From Thiogranum sp. (GTDB lineage: Bacteria > Pseudomonadota > Gammaproteobacteria > DSM-19610), in contig JASBST010000004.1 in the NCBI GenBank assembly GCA_030148775.1, forward strand, positions 1-59,702: a stretch of 59,702 nucleotides of DNA. Direction: 5' to 3'. Position 1 is the first letter of the stretch; the number at the start of each line of letters is the position of its first letter. The notes beneath the pieces were generated by a model. The model ran no database searches. It saw only the letters and a program-made list of their open reading frames with translations, and was not told where the DNA came from. The position numbers and the translations under genes are program-made. Below are positions 26,069 through 35,320 of the stretch, piece after piece.

Positions 26069-27493
26069 CTATCGGTCCAACTGCCGCTTGAGGCCGCGGC
26101 TGACAATGCGCGCGACGCGCACCCGCGCAAAGCGTTTGTCGTTTGCGGGAATCAGATGCCAAGGTGCGGCGGTGGTCGAGGTTCGTTCCACCATCTCATT
26201 GACGGCACGCATATACTGTTCCCACTTGTCTCGATTGCGATAATCGTCGGTCGTGATCTTGTATTTTTTGTAAAGTGTTTGTTCACGAGCCTGGAAACGC
26301 CTTAGCTGCTCATCGGCATCGATGTGTAACCAGAATTTTTGCACATTGATCCCGCTTTCAACCAGTTGCGCTTCAAAGTCGTTGATTTCCCGATACGCGC
26401 GTCGCCAGGCGCTTTCGTCGGCCAGGCCTTCCACCCGCTCGACCAGCACCCGACCGTACCAACTGCGGTCGAAAATCGTCAAACTGCCGGCTTGCGGCAA
26501 CTGCCGCCAGAAGCGCCAGAGATAGTGATGGGCAAGTTCTTCGTCGCTCGGAGCGGCAATGGGGATCACCCGATAGTGGCGCGCCGACATGGCACGGGTC
26601 AGCCGACGGATGGCGCCGCCTTTGCCCGCCGCGTCCCAGCCTTCGAACACCAGCACGCTGCAGAGTCCGTGGCGCGCGGCTTTGGCCGTGCGACGGTGGA
26701 TCTTGCGCTGCTGTTTGACCAGCTTCGTCTTATAGGTGTCGTAGTCCAGGCGGGCGTTCAGATCGACGGCCTGCAGCGGTTTTTTCCCGTCGCCGGCCGC
26801 CGGCCGGCTGGCCGGCGAAACGGGTTTGTCCGCCACCGGCTCGAGTCGTTGCCGCAGCGACCGTAGCAAAGTGGTGGCGATGGTGAGGTTGGCCTGTCGC
26901 GGATCGCTGGTCTGAACCAGACGCCAGGGACAACTGTCGGTGTCGGTCGCCCGGATCAGTTGCCGGCACAGTGGCAGTACGCGGTCGAGAATCTGATAGG
27001 CTTTTCTATCCTCTTCATCGAATTTCCAGTACTTGTTTTTATTTTTGTGTGCTGCGCGGGCGCGTTGCCGTTGCTCGTCGGGGGGCAGATGCAGCCAGAA
27101 CTTCAACAGCAGTGTGCCGTCGTCCGCCAGGGTCTTTTCCAATTGTCTGATGTGTTCGAGTCGGCGTTGAAAATCCGCCGCCCCCAGACGGCCGAATATC
27201 CGTTCGCCGACCGGATTGGTTGCCCAGGCGCCGGCGAACAAACCGATACGTCCGGCCGCGGGCAACTCGCGCCAATAGCGCCAGAAGGGTGGATAAGCGC
27301 GTTCCTCCGGCCGCCGCGGGCCGAACCAGCGGGTGTCGATATAGCGGGCATCCATCCATTCGTTCAGGGTATCGATCAGTTTGTCGGCGGCCAGCCGGTC
27401 GTCCGCGCCAATCAGGAGGATGACCGGAAAGCCGGCGGACTGCAGCTCATATTGAGCATTGATCAGGTCCACCCGTAAGTCGGGCAGAGCCAA
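26069..27493 (-). CDS. pap: Polyphosphate:AMP phosphotransferase (PPK2 class II)
   Basis: Uses polyphosphate to phosphorylate AMP to ADP. 474 residues with two fused PPK2 domains. The C-terminal copy (about 240-470) is catalytic, with Walker [34 protein letters not shown] and KFWLHI. The N-terminal copy keeps LLKFWLHLP and the fold but has lost its Walker A ([17 protein letters not shown]), as is usual for this class. The start is uncertain: TTG at 27493 opens the known ORF, yet the frame continues to a stop at 27536-27538 with no ATG or GTG, and homologues begin about 15 residues earlier. Confidence 0.9.
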   Translation of the reverse strand: MALPDLRVDLINAQYELQSAGFPVILLIGADDRLAADKLIDTLNEWMDARYIDTRWFGPRRPEERAYPPFWRYWRELPAAGRIGLFAGAWATNPVGERIFGRLGAADFQRRLEHIRQLEKTLADDGTLLLKFWLHLPPDEQRQRARAAHKNKNKYWKFDEEDRKAYQILDRVLPLCRQLIRATDTDSCPWRLVQTSDPRQANLTIATTLLRSLRQRLEPVADKPVSPASRPAAGDGKKPLQAVDLNARLDYDTYKTKLVKQQRKIHRRTAKAARHGLCSVLVFEGWDAAGKGGAIRRLTRAMSARHYRVIPIAAPSDEELAHHYLWRFWRQLPQAGSLTIFDRSWYGRVLVERVEGLADESAWRRAYREINDFEAQLVESGINVQKFWLHIDADEQLRRFQAREQTLYKKYKITTDDYRNRDKWEQYMRAVNEMVERTSTTAAPWHLIPANDKRFARVRVARIVSRGLKRQLDR

Positions 27494-27555
27494 CTCGTGG
27501 GTCGGACTTTCGCGGGTATTCGTAGCGATGGCCTGTCACTTGGCTGGTATGGGAA

Positions 27556-27631
<76 letters not shown>

Positions 27632-27741
27632 ACAACGACCGTCAATCTGACATAAAACCACGGTCTTTTCAATGTGCGGGTGAGATTTGGCGACGTGCCG
27701 GCGTTGGACGTGACAGGGGTGCCTACGGCGCGGCTTTGCGC

Positions 27742-28128
27742 TCAGTGAGGATCGAAACGGCGGCGCTTGCGTTGCTGGGCGGCGAGAAAGCGGGAGATCT
27801 GCCTTTCCTGCAGGCTCTGCAAACCGGAGAAGCGGACACCGATCCGCACCGACTGGCGACCCGGCTGACGCCGGGCGTAGCGGATTTCCGCGCCTGTTTT
27901 CAGCTTGCAACCGCCGGGTAACATCAGGCTGATCGCAAGGCGCTTCCCGGCCACCGGGAGTTTATGGGTATAAAGATATCCGCCGACGCCGGCGGTCGAA
28001 AGGTCGACGGCCTCGCCCTTCACCTGCTCGCCGTCGATATTTGCGTTGATTGCCAGATATCCCCCCTGGCCCAGGCGGACGCGGAAATTTGTTCGCCGCT
28101 GATGGCGCAGTGGAGTTGAGGGGCGCAT
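27742..28128 (-). CDS. PilZ-domain protein, probable c-di-GMP receptor
   Basis: A single PilZ domain. The c-di-GMP-binding signatures are RRTNFRVRL (R-x3-R) and DLSTAGVGG (D-x-S-x2-G), followed by the beta-barrel region ISLMLPGGCKLKTGAEIRY. The start is unclear: ATG at 28128 gives 128 residues beginning MRPSTPLRHQRR and best fits the family; ATG at 28191 or GTG at 28230 would add a basic extension. No start has a good ribosome site. Lying next to flagellar genes, it could couple c-di-GMP to motility, as YcgR does, though the YcgR N-domain is absent. Confidence 0.85.
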   Translation of the reverse strand: MRPSTPLRHQRRTNFRVRLGQGGYLAINANIDGEQVKGEAVDLSTAGVGGYLYTHKLPVAGKRLAISLMLPGGCKLKTGAEIRYARRQPGRQSVRIGVRFSGLQSLQERQISRFLAAQQRKRRRFDPH

Positions 28129-28285
28129 AGGATCGGTGCCCGTTGTCGTGGGGCGTGCGCCCCGGTGAAGCCGTTTTAATGCTGAGAACATGCGGGGCCG
28201 TGCCTCGTCAAAGAATGATTGTCGGCGCACCGGCCGCCTGCCGCGCGACAGTGGGCTCAGAGGGTCGGGTAATCTGTTGACGAAG

Positions 28286-28305
28286 GATCGGCGATGGCGC
28301 CGATC
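28286..28305. terminator. Strong stem-loop downstream of flgN
   Basis: Perfect 8-bp stem GATCGGCG-ATGG-CGCCGATC, 22 nt beyond the flgN stop on its strand. No T-run follows, so it may be a 3'-end stabiliser or Rho-assisted terminator of flgA-flgM-flgN. Confidence 0.4.
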
Positions 28306-28327
28306 GCTTGAACCCGGGAGGCCGGAC

Positions 28328-28813
28328 TTAAACCTTGCCCAGGACGCGTTGCCCCAGATTGGCGTTGCTATCGCCGTCCGGGCTGTAGAGTCCGGGGGCG
28401 TCGGTCTGTCCGCGCAAGATGGCCAGCGCCTGTTCCACGTGCTGCCGGCTGGCCTCGAGGATGCCGCCGTTGGTCAGATTGCCATGGCGGCAGGCGCGCA
28501 GGTTGTCCAGGATGAGTTGCCACAGCCGCTGACAGTCCTCGGCCTGGGGCAGGCGGCTGTAACAGTCGCGCAGATCGTCGCCGCCGGGACCGAAACCCAG
28601 CCCGGTCACGAGTGCCGCACGTTGCCGTTCCAATTCCTCAAGCTGTTGGGAAAGTTGCAGTTTCTGTGCGGTGGTGGCTTCGACGCGCGGCATGTCACGG
28701 TTAACCAGCGCTTCGCGTTCGGTGGCCAGGCAGGCGAGTAGTTCTCCGCTGCAGGCCGCTTCGGCGGCCAAAACCATCTGGAGTGTCTGCTGCTTGTCCG
28801 CTTCAGCCTGCAT
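28328..28813 (-). CDS. flgN: FlgN, export chaperone for hook-associated proteins
   Basis: 161 residues, almost entirely helical (LLACLATEREALVNRDMPRV; QKLQLSQQLEELERQRAALV), the FlgN pattern. It chaperones FlgK and FlgL to the flagellar export gate. Directly follows flgM by 6 nt on the same strand. The C-terminal tail with Gly/Asn (NANLGQRVLGKV) resembles other FlgN tails. Confidence 0.88.
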   Translation of the reverse strand: MQAEADKQQTLQMVLAAEAACSGELLACLATEREALVNRDMPRVEATTAQKLQLSQQLEELERQRAALVTGLGFGPGGDDLRDCYSRLPQAEDCQRLWQLILDNLRACRHGNLTNGGILEASRQHVEQALAILRGQTDAPGLYSPDGDSNANLGQRVLGKV

Positions 28814-28819
28814 GGGGCA

Positions 28820-29146
28820 TTACCTCGCGTCGGTCAGTGCCTGTTCCAGGCTGAGTAGTTTGTCGGCGATGCGTTCGGGATTGACCGCGAACGTGCCATT
28901 GTCGACGGCGTCGCGAACCGCGCTGACGCGTTGACTGTCGACGACCGGCCGCTCGGCCAACGACTGTTCCAGCGACCGCAGTCGTTGGGCGTCGTCGGTC
29001 AGGCTGATCTGGTCTCCCGGCTGTCCGTTGCCAGCGGTGCCTGCGGCCTTGTCTTCGCCGGATTTATGTCGATCAACCGGTGCTCCATGGCCACTGGTTT
29101 GCGTGACTAGCGAAGCGATTCGGCTGTTATCAATTTCCATTGCCAT
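28820..29146 (-). CDS. flgM: FlgM, anti-sigma-28 factor
   Basis: 108 residues. The N-terminal part is disordered and polar; the C-terminal sigma-28-binding helices read SLTDDAQRLRSLEQSLAE and VNPERIADKLLSLEQAL. Two in-frame ATGs: 29146 and 29140; the second has better spacing from GAGG. A sigma-28-type promoter lies just upstream, giving the usual feedback arrangement, while flgA read-through from its sigma-54 promoter could supply early FlgM. Confidence 0.9.
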   Translation of the reverse strand: MAMEIDNSRIASLVTQTSGHGAPVDRHKSGEDKAAGTAGNGQPGDQISLTDDAQRLRSLEQSLAERPVVDSQRVSAVRDAVDNGTFAVNPERIADKLLSLEQALTDAR

Positions 29147-29180
29147 TACCTCGGTCTAAGTTACTGTGCATACGGTATCA

Positions 29181-29207
29181 GTATCGCCACTGCTTTCAAT
29201 AACTTTA
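29181..29207 (-). promoter_or_regulatory. Sigma-28 (FliA) promoter of flgMN
   Basis: Minus strand TAAAGTTA-N11-GGCGATAC against the consensus TAAAGTTT-N11-GCCGATAA: 7/8 in the -35 and 6/8 in the -10, exact spacing, about 41 nt before the flgM ATG at 29140. Confidence 0.75.
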
Positions 29208-29229
29208 GAGGCTTTTGTCAATCTTGCGG

Positions 29230-29949
29230 CTAAAGCGTCACTTTTACGACGCCCTGGCCGACAACCCGGCCATCGATCACCCGTTGTGACCCGTCCGCGC
29301 GGATTTGCACGATATCGCCGGATTTGCCATCGGCCAGTGCCTTGCCGCTGGTACGGATCTGTATCGGACCACGTTCGGCGACGATGCTGACACGTTCGCC
29401 GCGTTTGACCAGATTCGGCGCCTGCAGCATGGGCGGCGTGATGACCGTGGTGGCGGCGATGGTGCGTTTCGCCAGAAGTCCCGCAACCGGCTGCGTGTCG
29501 CGGTAATAGCCGTAGGGCAGGTGGGACAGATTTCGCTCCACCAGTTCCAGATCATCTGCCTGAATGAGGCTACCGCGGGCCAATGGATGGCGGGCCACCA
29601 GCACCGGTCCGAACACGTCCACCTGCGCGGCGACCAGTATTTTCCAGCCCCCCGGATCCTTGCAGCGCACCGCCACCGTGGTGCTTCCCATGGTGCGCCC
29701 GCCGGCCAGCATGGAGGCGGCCAGGGCCGTGGTGCAGGCTTTGAGCCGCAGCCGCGGATCGAGCGAGCCCAGGGTGATTTCGCTGCGCCCCAACTGCTGG
29801 CTGGCTATATAGGTATCGAGAAACTGCTGCGCGGCGACACGGATGGCGGCATGGTCTTGCCACTGCGTTGCCGCCGGCAGCCTAGGCGATATCCCGCCGA
29901 GCAGCGCTAAGCCGATGAAAAAAAGTTGAATCTTATGCTGGAGCATCAT
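29230..29949 (-). CDS. flgA: FlgA, flagellar P-ring assembly chaperone
   Basis: Periplasmic chaperone needed for FlgI ring assembly. The product starts with a signal peptide (hydrophobic FFIGLALLGGIS, cleavage near LPAATQ) and ends with the SAF domain: VLVARHPLARGSLIQADDLE, LAKRTIAATTVITPPML and a C-terminal GQGVVKVTL. Start ATG 29949 with GGAAA upstream is favoured; a longer frame begins at 29991 but would overlap the sigma-54 promoter. Confidence 0.92.
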   Translation of the reverse strand: MMLQHKIQLFFIGLALLGGISPRLPAATQWQDHAAIRVAAQQFLDTYIASQQLGRSEITLGSLDPRLRLKACTTALAASMLAGGRTMGSTTVAVRCKDPGGWKILVAAQVDVFGPVLVARHPLARGSLIQADDLELVERNLSHLPYGYYRDTQPVAGLLAKRTIAATTVITPPMLQAPNLVKRGERVSIVAERGPIQIRTSGKALADGKSGDIVQIRADGSQRVIDGRVVGQGVVKVTL

Positions 29950-29986
29950 GGTTTCCGAATTTCGCTGAGCGTTGCTTTGAAAATTG

Positions 29987-30002
29987 AGCAAAGGTCGTGC
30001 CA
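29987..30002 (-). promoter_or_regulatory. Sigma-54 promoter of flgA
   Basis: Minus strand TGGCAC-GACCT-TTGCT, a perfect -24/-12 match with 10 bp between GG and GC, 37 nt before the flgA ATG. Expected activator is FleQ. Confidence 0.85.
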
Positions 30003-30016
30003 GGCGCTGGCGGCGG

Positions 30017-30044
30017 TCAAGTTTTCCAGCGGACAGGCCGATAG
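30017..30044 (+). promoter_or_regulatory. Sigma-28 (FliA) promoter of cheV-cheR
   Basis: TCAAGTTT-N12-GCCGATAG: 7/8 in both boxes, spacer one base longer than the enteric consensus. It lies 45 nt before the cheV ATG and back-to-back with the flgA sigma-54 promoter. Confidence 0.65.
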
Positions 30045-30089
30045 ATTGCCTAGTTTTATCCTCGGCATACCCTAATGAAGGAGCGCACC

Positions 30090-31046
30090 ATGAGCGGTGT
30101 CTTGGCCACGGTCGACATGCGAACCCAACTAGCGGGGCACAATCGATTCGAGTTACTTTTATTCCGCCTGTCCGACGATCAGCTTTTCGGCATCAACGTG
30201 TTCAAGGTGCAGGAAGTGATCCAGTGCCCGCCGTTGACGCATATTCCCGATTCCCACTCCGTTGTGTGTGGGATCGCCAACATGCGCGGCCGCACGGTCT
30301 CGGTGATGGATCTGGGCAAGGCCATCGGCGGTTCCGGGGTGAGCGGCGCCGAGAGCCCTTTCGTGATCGTTACCGAGTATAATCAATTGGTACAGGGCTT
30401 CCTGGTGGGCGGCGTCGACCGTATCGTCAACATGCACTGGGAAGAGATTCTTCCGCCACCTAAAGGGATCGGCGACGACAACTATCTGACCGCGGTCACT
30501 CGCGTGGATGGTGAACTGGTGCAGATCGTCGACGTGGAGAAGGTGCTCGCCGAGGTCGTCGGCTGGAACGACGAAGTATCCGAAGAACTCATCGACCAGG
30601 CCGAGAAGCAGGGCGGACAGAACTCGCTCCAGCCGCTGGTGCTTGTGGCTGACGATTCCTCGGTGGCGCGCAACCAGATCAAGCGCACCCTGGAGAAACT
30701 CGGTATCGGTTGTGTCCTGGTCAACGATGGCCGACAGGCGCTGGAGCGCCTGCAGAGCTGGGCGGACGCAGAGGATATGCCGCTGCAGCAACGCGTCTTC
30801 ATGGTGATTTCGGATATCGAGATGCCCGAGATGGATGGCTACACCTTTACCACCGAGGTGCGCAGGGACGCGCGTTTGAATCAACTGCACATTCTGTTGC
30901 ACACTTCCCTGAGCGGAGTGTTCAACCATGCTATGGTTGACAAGGTGGGCGCGGATGATTTTATCGCCAAGTTTCAGCCGGATGTACTGGCCAAACACGT
31001 ACTGGAACGGTTGAAAAGCTGGCGGGACGCGACCGTCGCGGCCTGA
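30090..31046 (+). CDS. cheV: CheV chemotaxis coupling protein
   Basis: 318 residues: CheW-like domain (about 15-165; LLFRLSDDQLFGINVFKVQE, GIANMRGRTVSVMDLGKA) followed by a receiver (about 185-310; LVLVADDSSVARNQI, phospho-Asp in VISDIEMPEMDGY, Lys in DDFIAKFQ). Couples chemoreceptors to CheA, with a phosphorylatable tuning domain. The ATG at 30090 follows AAGGAGCG; the in-frame ATG at 30075 is too early for that site. Placed before cheR and flgB as in polar flagellar clusters of Pseudomonas and Vibrio. Confidence 0.95.
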   Translation: MSGVLATVDMRTQLAGHNRFELLLFRLSDDQLFGINVFKVQEVIQCPPLTHIPDSHSVVCGIANMRGRTVSVMDLGKAIGGSGVSGAESPFVIVTEYNQLVQGFLVGGVDRIVNMHWEEILPPPKGIGDDNYLTAVTRVDGELVQIVDVEKVLAEVVGWNDEVSEELIDQAEKQGGQNSLQPLVLVADDSSVARNQIKRTLEKLGIGCVLVNDGRQALERLQSWADAEDMPLQQRVFMVISDIEMPEMDGYTFTTEVRRDARLNQLHILLHTSLSGVFNHAMVDKVGADDFIAKFQPDVLAKHVLERLKSWRDATVAA

Positions 31047-31088
31047 GCACCCTTCCCAGCGAATTCAGCGGGCATCGGCGGTGCCGGC

Positions 31089-32000
31089 GTGAGTATGCGC
31101 GACGCCACCGTCCGGCCCCAGCCTGCGCTGCCGGCCAGAGAAAAAGGAATTGACCGTTTGTCACTTGCACGTATCAAGCACGACGAATATGAGGAGTTTC
31201 GCCGTTACCTTGAAGAGGTGTGTGGAATCCTGCTGGGTGAAAACAAGCATTATCTGGTTCAAAGCCGCCTCAGTCGCTTGGTAACCACCAGCGGGGTGAC
31301 GTCGCTTGGCGATCTGGTCGCCCGCTTGCGTCGCCAGGCCGCCGGTAGCGCACTGCGCGAACAGGTCATCGAGGCGATGACTACCAATGAAACCTTCTGG
31401 TTTCGCGACAACTACCCTTTCAGTGTGCTCGCCGAGCAGGTTCTGCCGGAGCTGCAAAAGCGCAAACAGCGCTCGTTGGCGATCTGGTCGGCGGCCTGTT
31501 CCACCGGGCAGGAGCCTTATTCCATCAGTATTACACTGCAGGAATATCTGTCCCGCTTCCCCGGCGCCTTCAGTGACATGCGCATCACGGCCACCGATAT
31601 TTCGCCGGCGGTGCTGACCGAGGCCAAGCAGGGCTACTACGACGCCATGGCGCTGGCGCGCGGATTGCCCGCGGACGTCAAACAGCGTTATTTCAAGCGT
31701 GACGCCGCGCATTGGGAAGAGCGTTGGCAGGTGCGTGATGATGTGCGCAACCGGGTTCGCTTCCTGCAGAACAATCTGCTCGCCAGCTACGCCTCGTTAG
31801 GTCGTTTCGATATCATTTTCTGTCGCAACGTACTGATCTATTTCTCCGCTGAATCGAAAATGGATATCCTCAAGCGCATGGCCGCCTGCCTCAACCCCGG
31901 CGGCTACCTCTTTCTCGGTGCCTCCGAGGCGATCACCCAGTATTCCGACGCCTTTCATATGCTGCGCTGCCGCCCAGGCGTGGTCTACCAGAAAAAATAG
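31089..32000 (+). CDS. cheR: CheR chemoreceptor methyltransferase
   Basis: SAM-dependent methylation of receptor glutamates. The helical N-terminal domain (FRRYLEEVCGILLGENKHYL) is followed by the methyltransferase domain with NETFWFRDNYPF, IWSAACSTGQEPYSI (SAM loop), ITATDISP and FDIIFCRNVLIYFS. About 303 residues with GTG at 31089; the ATG at 31095 is an alternative. Same strand and likely same transcript as cheV. Confidence 0.95.
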   Translation: MSMRDATVRPQPALPAREKGIDRLSLARIKHDEYEEFRRYLEEVCGILLGENKHYLVQSRLSRLVTTSGVTSLGDLVARLRRQAAGSALREQVIEAMTTNETFWFRDNYPFSVLAEQVLPELQKRKQRSLAIWSAACSTGQEPYSISITLQEYLSRFPGAFSDMRITATDISPAVLTEAKQGYYDAMALARGLPADVKQRYFKRDAAHWEERWQVRDDVRNRVRFLQNNLLASYASLGRFDIIFCRNVLIYFSAESKMDILKRMAACLNPGGYLFLGASEAITQYSDAFHMLRCRPGVVYQKK

Positions 32001-32116
32001 ACGGCCGCCGGCCTTGCCGCCGGGTTGCCGCCCGCCGGTCAAGGCTTGCCGCCCGGGCGAACGGAAAGTCGCTTTAAATCGCTTTAACGCCTTGTTTTAG
32101 TTGCGCCGTGCTGGGT

Positions 32117-32132
32117 TGGCACGTTGGTTGCT
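32117..32132 (+). promoter_or_regulatory. Sigma-54 promoter of the flgB operon
   Basis: TGGCAC-GTTGG-TTGCT, perfect -24/-12 elements with correct phasing, 35 nt upstream of the flgB ATG and in the gap after cheR. Confidence 0.88.
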
Positions 32133-32167
32133 GTTGTCTGTGCAGAAAGATCGCACAGGAGACGAAG

Positions 32168-32566
32168 ATGGCAATCAGTTTCGACAAGGCACTCGGGGAC
32201 ATGCCGGCACAGCTTGCGCTGTATGGCAAGCGTTCCAGTCTGCTGGCGTCCAACCTTGCCAATGCGGACACCCCAGGGTTCAAGGCGCGGGATATCGATT
32301 TCCGCAGCGTGCTGGCGGCCGCCGATGCAGGCCAGGTTCACCTGAAGACCACCAACGCCGGACACATCGGTGACAGCGGCGGTTTGTCCGGCGCGGCCGA
32401 TCTGCTATATCGGGTGCCGGTGCAGCCCTCGCTGGACGGCAATACCGTCAACAGCCAGGTGGAGCAGGCCGAGTTCGCCGAGAACGCAGTGCGCTACCAG
32501 TCCACGCTGACCTTTCTCAACGGTAAATTCAAAGGCCTCAAACTGGCCATCACCGGAGGTGGCTAA
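32168..32566 (+). CDS. flgB: FlgB, proximal rod protein
   Basis: 132 residues with the rod-protein N-terminal motif SSLLASNLANADTPGFKARD and a C-terminal amphipathic helix (VRYQSTLTFLNGKFKGLKLA). ATG at 32168 follows GAGACGAAG; an in-frame upstream open stretch from 32108 crosses the sigma-54 promoter and is rejected. First gene of flgBCDEFGHIJKL; its TAATG overlaps flgC. Confidence 0.95.
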   Translation: MAISFDKALGDMPAQLALYGKRSSLLASNLANADTPGFKARDIDFRSVLAAADAGQVHLKTTNAGHIGDSGGLSGAADLLYRVPVQPSLDGNTVNSQVEQAEFAENAVRYQSTLTFLNGKFKGLKLAITGGG

Positions 32567-32985
32567 TGTCCCTGTTTGATGTTTTTGATATCGCCGGTTC
32601 GGCGATGAGTTCCCAGTCGGTGCGCCTGAACGTCACCGCGAGCAACCTGGCCAACGCGCAGAGCGTCGGTTCGGACGAGGCCAGTACGTATCACGCCCGG
32701 CAGCCGATCTTCTCCGCGATGATGCAGTCGTTGAACGGCGCGCAAAACAGTGTCGGAGCCGGGGTGAAAGTCGACGGGATCGTCGAAAGCCGAGCGCCGA
32801 TCGAGAAACGTTACGAGCCGCAGAACCCGCTGGCTAACGACGAGGGCTACGTGTTCGTTCCCAACGTCAACATGATCGACGAGATGTCGAATATGATTTC
32901 CGCTTCGCGCTCTTATCAGAGCAGTGTCGAAGTCCTGAATACTTCCAAGCAGCTGATGCTTGCCACGCTCCGACTGGGGCAGTAA
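32566..32985 (+). CDS. flgC: FlgC, proximal rod protein
   Basis: 139 residues. N-terminal VRLNVTASNLANAQSVGSDE and C-terminal VNMIDEMSNMISASRSYQSS are the rod-protein signatures. Start shares a base with the flgB stop. Confidence 0.95.
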   Translation: MSLFDVFDIAGSAMSSQSVRLNVTASNLANAQSVGSDEASTYHARQPIFSAMMQSLNGAQNSVGAGVKVDGIVESRAPIEKRYEPQNPLANDEGYVFVPNVNMIDEMSNMISASRSYQSSVEVLNTSKQLMLATLRLGQ

Positions 32986-33003
32986 TCGAAACGGGATAAG
33001 GCC

Positions 33004-33681
33004 ATGATCGATACACAAAATAGCACCGGTGGGGTCGACCTGCGAACGCTGCAGGACCTCACGGCCAAGCAGGCCAGTAAAGAGAAAAGCCTCGGCCAGG
33101 AGGATTTCCTCAAACTGATGACCACCCAGCTGCAGAACCAGGATCCAATGAAGCCGATGGAAAACGGCGACTTCCTGGCCCAGATCGCTCAGTTCTCCAC
33201 GGTCGAGGGTATCGGCGATCTGAACAAGAATTTTTCCAGTCTGAGTGCGTCGCTGGTTTCCAATCAGGCGCTTCAGGCGACTAATCTGGTCGGTCGGCAG
33301 GTGCTTGCGCCCACGGGCGTGGCGGCCCTGAAGGCCGGCAGCGGTATCCGCGGCAGCGTTGAGCTGCCCACCGCCAGCGGTGATGTGGTGGTCACGGTGC
33401 GCGACCAGTCCGGTCAGGTGGTGCGGCGTCTCGACCTGGGTTCGCAGGCCGCCGGAAGTACCAGTTTCCAATGGGACGGGCTGCGCGATGACGGCCAGTA
33501 CGCCTCTCCCGGTAATTATTTTCTTAGTGCCGAATCCAGTGTCGACGGTCAGTTCCAGAGCGTCGACACCCTGCTGGTTTCGGACGTTCGTAGTGTCACA
33601 TTGAGCAACAGCGGCGGGCTGTTGCTGGATCTGGACGGTATCGGATCACTGGACTTCAGCGAAGTCCGGCAGATCCTCTAA
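33004..33681 (+). CDS. flgD: FlgD, hook-capping scaffold
   Basis: 225 residues. The N-terminal export/cap segment (LGQEDFLKLMTTQLQNQDPM, then AQIAQFSTVEGI) is conserved. The C-terminal half has the FlgD Ig/tudor-like folds (RDQSGQVVRRLDLG, WDGLRDDGQYASPGNY). Scaffold needed for hook polymerisation and shed after completion. Confidence 0.95.
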   Translation: MIDTQNSTGGVDLRTLQDLTAKQASKEKSLGQEDFLKLMTTQLQNQDPMKPMENGDFLAQIAQFSTVEGIGDLNKNFSSLSASLVSNQALQATNLVGRQVLAPTGVAALKAGSGIRGSVELPTASGDVVVTVRDQSGQVVRRLDLGSQAAGSTSFQWDGLRDDGQYASPGNYFLSAESSVDGQFQSVDTLLVSDVRSVTLSNSGGLLLDLDGIGSLDFSEVRQIL

Positions 33682-33706
33682 GCGCTCAGGCTGAAGGAGA
33701 AACAAC

Positions 33707-35299
33707 ATGCCATTTCGCACAGCACTCAGTGGGTTGAACGCCTCTTCCGCGGAACTGCGGATTATCGGTAACAACGTGGCCAACGCCAGCACCACGGGTT
33801 TTAAACAATCGCGCGCGGAGTTCGCCGATATTTTTGCCACCTCGAATCTTGGCGTTACCGCCAACGCGATCGGTACCGGCGTGCGCCTGTCCTCGGTGGC
33901 CCAGCAATTCACCCAGGGTAACGTGGGATTCACCAATAACAATCTCGATCTGGCCATCAGCGGTCAGGGCTTCTTTATTCTCAACGACAACGGCGTCAAT
34001 GCCTATACCCGCGCCGGCGCCTTTGGCGTGGATCGCGACGGTTACGTGGTCAATAGTCAGCAGCAGCAGCTCACTGTCTACGGCGCCGATGCGTCCGGCA
34101 ATGTCACCGGCGCTCTCGGGCCGTTGCAGCTGGATCGTTCCGACATCGCTCCGCAGGCGACATCATCGGTGGACATCAACGCCAACCTGAACGCCGCCGC
34201 CGACGTGCCCGGTGGCCTGTCGCCCACGGCGAATATCGCCCTGACCACCGGCGGCATTCTTGATACCAACGACAGCCCCTATACCACCGGCACTTTTAAC
34301 CTGGTCGATCGCTACGGCAACACGGTCAACAACGGCGCGCTGCGCTTCACCTACACGGGTAGCGGCAGCCTGTGGGACGCAGAGCTGCTGGTCGGCGGGG
34401 CGTCCACCACGCCGCCCACCACGCTGAGCAACGTGGATATCGGTACCGACGTCATGACGCTGAACTGGGATCCCGACGGCGGTGGCGCGCAGGCGCCGTT
34501 GCCGATCAGAGTGGACACCAATGGCTTGACATCGCAAACCGTCGCGGCCAGTTCTTCGTCAGTGGTGGCGAGCGCCGACGGCTCCACGCAACGGGCGTTC
34601 GACCCGACCGACGCCAGCACTTATAACAACTCCACGTCATTGACGGTCTACGACACGCTGGGCGCGCCCCATCTGACGACTTTGTACTTCCGCAAGACCG
34701 GTATCCCGAATCAATGGGAGACGCATGTGTACGTGGATGGTACCCAGCGCAGCGGACCCGACACGCTGGAGTTTTCCAGTACCGGTGCGATTCAGGATAC
34801 CACCTTTCCGAATTCGATAGTGGTGCCCGCATTCGATCCATGCGGCGGCTCTGCCAACCTTTCGTTCAGCATCGATTTCAACAATACCAGCCAGTATGGC
34901 AGTCCGTTCAGCGTCAACGCGCTGAACCAGGACGGTTTCGCCACCGGCAGGCTGAGCGGCATCGACATCAGTGACACCGGTGTGATCACTTCGCGGTTCA
35001 CCAACGGCCAGTCGCGCACACTCGGCCAGCTTGCGCTCGCCAATTTCAACAACAGCCAGGGACTGCGGCAGCTGGGTGACACCAGTTGGGCCGAGACCTT
35101 CGACTCCGGCGCGCCGCTGATCGGCGATCCGGGCTCCGGGTCGCTGGGCTTGATTCAGTCGGGCGCGCTGGAAGGTTCCAATGTGGATCTGACCGAGGAG
35201 CTGGTCAGCATGATCACTTCGCAACGGAACTTCCAGGCCAATGCCCAGGTGATTTCGACGGCCGACACCATTACGCAGACCATTATCAACATCCGATAG
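33707..35299 (+). CDS. flgE: FlgE, hook protein
   Basis: 530 residues: N-terminal MPFRTALSGLNASSAELRII and GNNVANASTTGFKQSR, a large variable Ser/Thr/Gly-rich centre, then C-terminal ALEGSNVDLTEELVSMITSQ and a coiled-coil tail. Longer than Salmonella FlgE (403), with the extra length in the central exposed domains. Confidence 0.95.
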   Translation: MPFRTALSGLNASSAELRIIGNNVANASTTGFKQSRAEFADIFATSNLGVTANAIGTGVRLSSVAQQFTQGNVGFTNNNLDLAISGQGFFILNDNGVNAYTRAGAFGVDRDGYVVNSQQQQLTVYGADASGNVTGALGPLQLDRSDIAPQATSSVDINANLNAAADVPGGLSPTANIALTTGGILDTNDSPYTTGTFNLVDRYGNTVNNGALRFTYTGSGSLWDAELLVGGASTTPPTTLSNVDIGTDVMTLNWDPDGGGAQAPLPIRVDTNGLTSQTVAASSSSVVASADGSTQRAFDPTDASTYNNSTSLTVYDTLGAPHLTTLYFRKTGIPNQWETHVYVDGTQRSGPDTLEFSSTGAIQDTTFPNSIVVPAFDPCGGSANLSFSIDFNNTSQYGSPFSVNALNQDGFATGRLSGIDISDTGVITSRFTNGQSRTLGQLALANFNNSQGLRQLGDTSWAETFDSGAPLIGDPGSGSLGLIQSGALEGSNVDLTEELVSMITSQRNFQANAQVISTADTITQTIINIR

Positions 35300-35320
35300 G
35301 ATCTGAGCGGGAGCTGAAGC

